A stretch of 6,278 nt of DNA from Desulfobacteraceae bacterium (GTDB lineage Bacteria > Desulfobacterota > DSM-4660 > Desulfatiglandales > Desulfatiglandaceae): contig JAUWMY010000160.1 of assembly GCA_030612945.1 (NCBI GenBank), positions 1 through 6,278 on the forward strand, in the 5' to 3' direction. Both the position numbers and the translations under genes were made by a program. A model generated the notes under the pieces. That model saw only the letters and a list, made by a program, of their open reading frames with translations, searched no databases and was not told the origin of the DNA. The stretch's first letter is position 1. Each line of letters begins with the position of its first letter. Positions 6,080 to 6,278 of this stretch are shown here, piece by piece.

Positions 6080-6107
6080 TTGACTCTACACAATATAGTG
6101 TGATAGC
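6080..6107 (+). promoter_or_regulatory. Weak promoter-like site with an overlapping small dyad
   Basis: TTGACT (6080-6085, 5 of 6 to the -35 consensus) is followed after 16 bp by GATAGC, a poor -10, preceded by TG in the extended -10 position (6099-6100). Between the boxes lies ACAC-AATATA-GTGT (6088-6101), a 4-bp inverted repeat that could be an operator half-site pair. It would read towards a gene beyond the right edge. The poor -10 keeps confidence low. Confidence 0.3.
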
Positions 6108-6214
6108 TGAATGTCTGTCGTTGTGCAGGCAGGCTTCCGGCTATTAGACCCCACCGCCCGGTATGTCCAGAGCCTTGTAGGGATTTGCAGAAAAAGCCTC
6201 AAGGCCCCCCTGTC

Positions 6215-6231
6215 CAGTTATCAGTTATCAG
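6215..6231. repeat. Short tandem repeat, CAGTTAT unit
   Basis: CAGTTATCAGTTATCAG contains about 2.4 copies of the 7-bp unit CAGTTAT. It lies in non-coding DNA about 50 bp before the right edge. Short heptamer arrays of this kind can vary in copy number by slippage. Confidence 0.6.
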
Positions 6232-6278
6232 AAATATTCATTAAAACGATTGTTCAGAATTTAGTTCACATGAGGTGG

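Larger units (their letters stand above)
5996..6278. other. Right non-coding flank
   Basis: No gene is supported here. After the transporter stop there is no convincing intrinsic terminator; T-rich and A-rich runs (6019-6027 and 6039-6046) could only form a weak stem. GCCTTG (6172-6177) and CAAGGC (6200-6205) form a 6-bp inverted repeat. On the minus strand a very small GCCT/AGGC stem is followed by TTTTT, at best a poor terminator for a convergent gene. The last bases contain AGGTGG, which may be the ribosome site of a + strand gene starting beyond the window. Confidence 0.5.

Noticed and set aside
6184..6210. Possible minus-strand intrinsic terminator (GCCT-TG-AGGC followed by TTTTT)
   Set aside because: The stem is only four pairs with a two-base loop, too small to call, and no convergent gene is visible.

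Overview
The window holds four complete genes, all on the + strand, filling 663-5995, with non-coding flanks on both sides. The gene content suggests a Gram-negative bacterium of the Desulfobacterota (former Deltaproteobacteria) or a related phylum. The reasons are a HAMP-linked class III cyclase with an RRxGx(D/E) repeat tail, LysM/TPR lipoprotein-like proteins, moderate G+C, and a C-rich/G-rich palindromic intergenic repeat of a type I associate with such genomes. This placement is inferred from style, not from a marker gene.

Layout. Positions 1-342 contain no gene I can support, only an imperfect hairpin near the left edge and a short A/T palindrome. A textbook sigma70-type promoter lies at 343-371 (TTGACA, 17 bp, TATACT). 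It is followed by a leader of about 285 nt that contains several short hairpins, one perfect 7-bp dyad and a possible 31-codon ORF (507-602). Next comes a tight three-gene cluster: a membrane-bound class III adenylate cyclase (663-2330), a LysM-containing polysaccharide deacetylase of the NodB/CE4 fold with a lipoprotein-like signal (2302-3363), and a TPR-LysM-TPR envelope protein (3371-4612). The first two genes overlap by 29 nt, and the second and third are 7 nt apart. A UMF1/Atg22-type major facilitator transporter (4658-5995) follows after 45 nt. The right flank (5996-6278) has no gene. It has a weak promoter-like site, short repeats and, at the very edge, a purine-rich AGGTGG that may be the ribosome binding site of a gene just outside the window.

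How the parts may work together (inference): the cyclase has an extracytoplasmic sensor between two membrane helices and all the residues expected of an active class III adenylate cyclase. It is translationally overlapped with two envelope proteins that both carry a LysM peptidoglycan-binding domain. This suggests a module in which envelope state is sensed and cAMP is made in the cytoplasm, while co-expressed LysM proteins modify or organise the cell wall or an exopolysaccharide. The transporter may be read through from the same promoter, but nothing in its sequence ties it to the module.

Most notable observations: the N-terminal tail of the cyclase has nine in-phase hexads of RRxGx(D/E) type; the apparent start of the TPR-LysM gene lies inside a palindromic repeat element, so its first 30 or so residues are probably repeat-derived; and the structured leader with its small ORF is unexplained.
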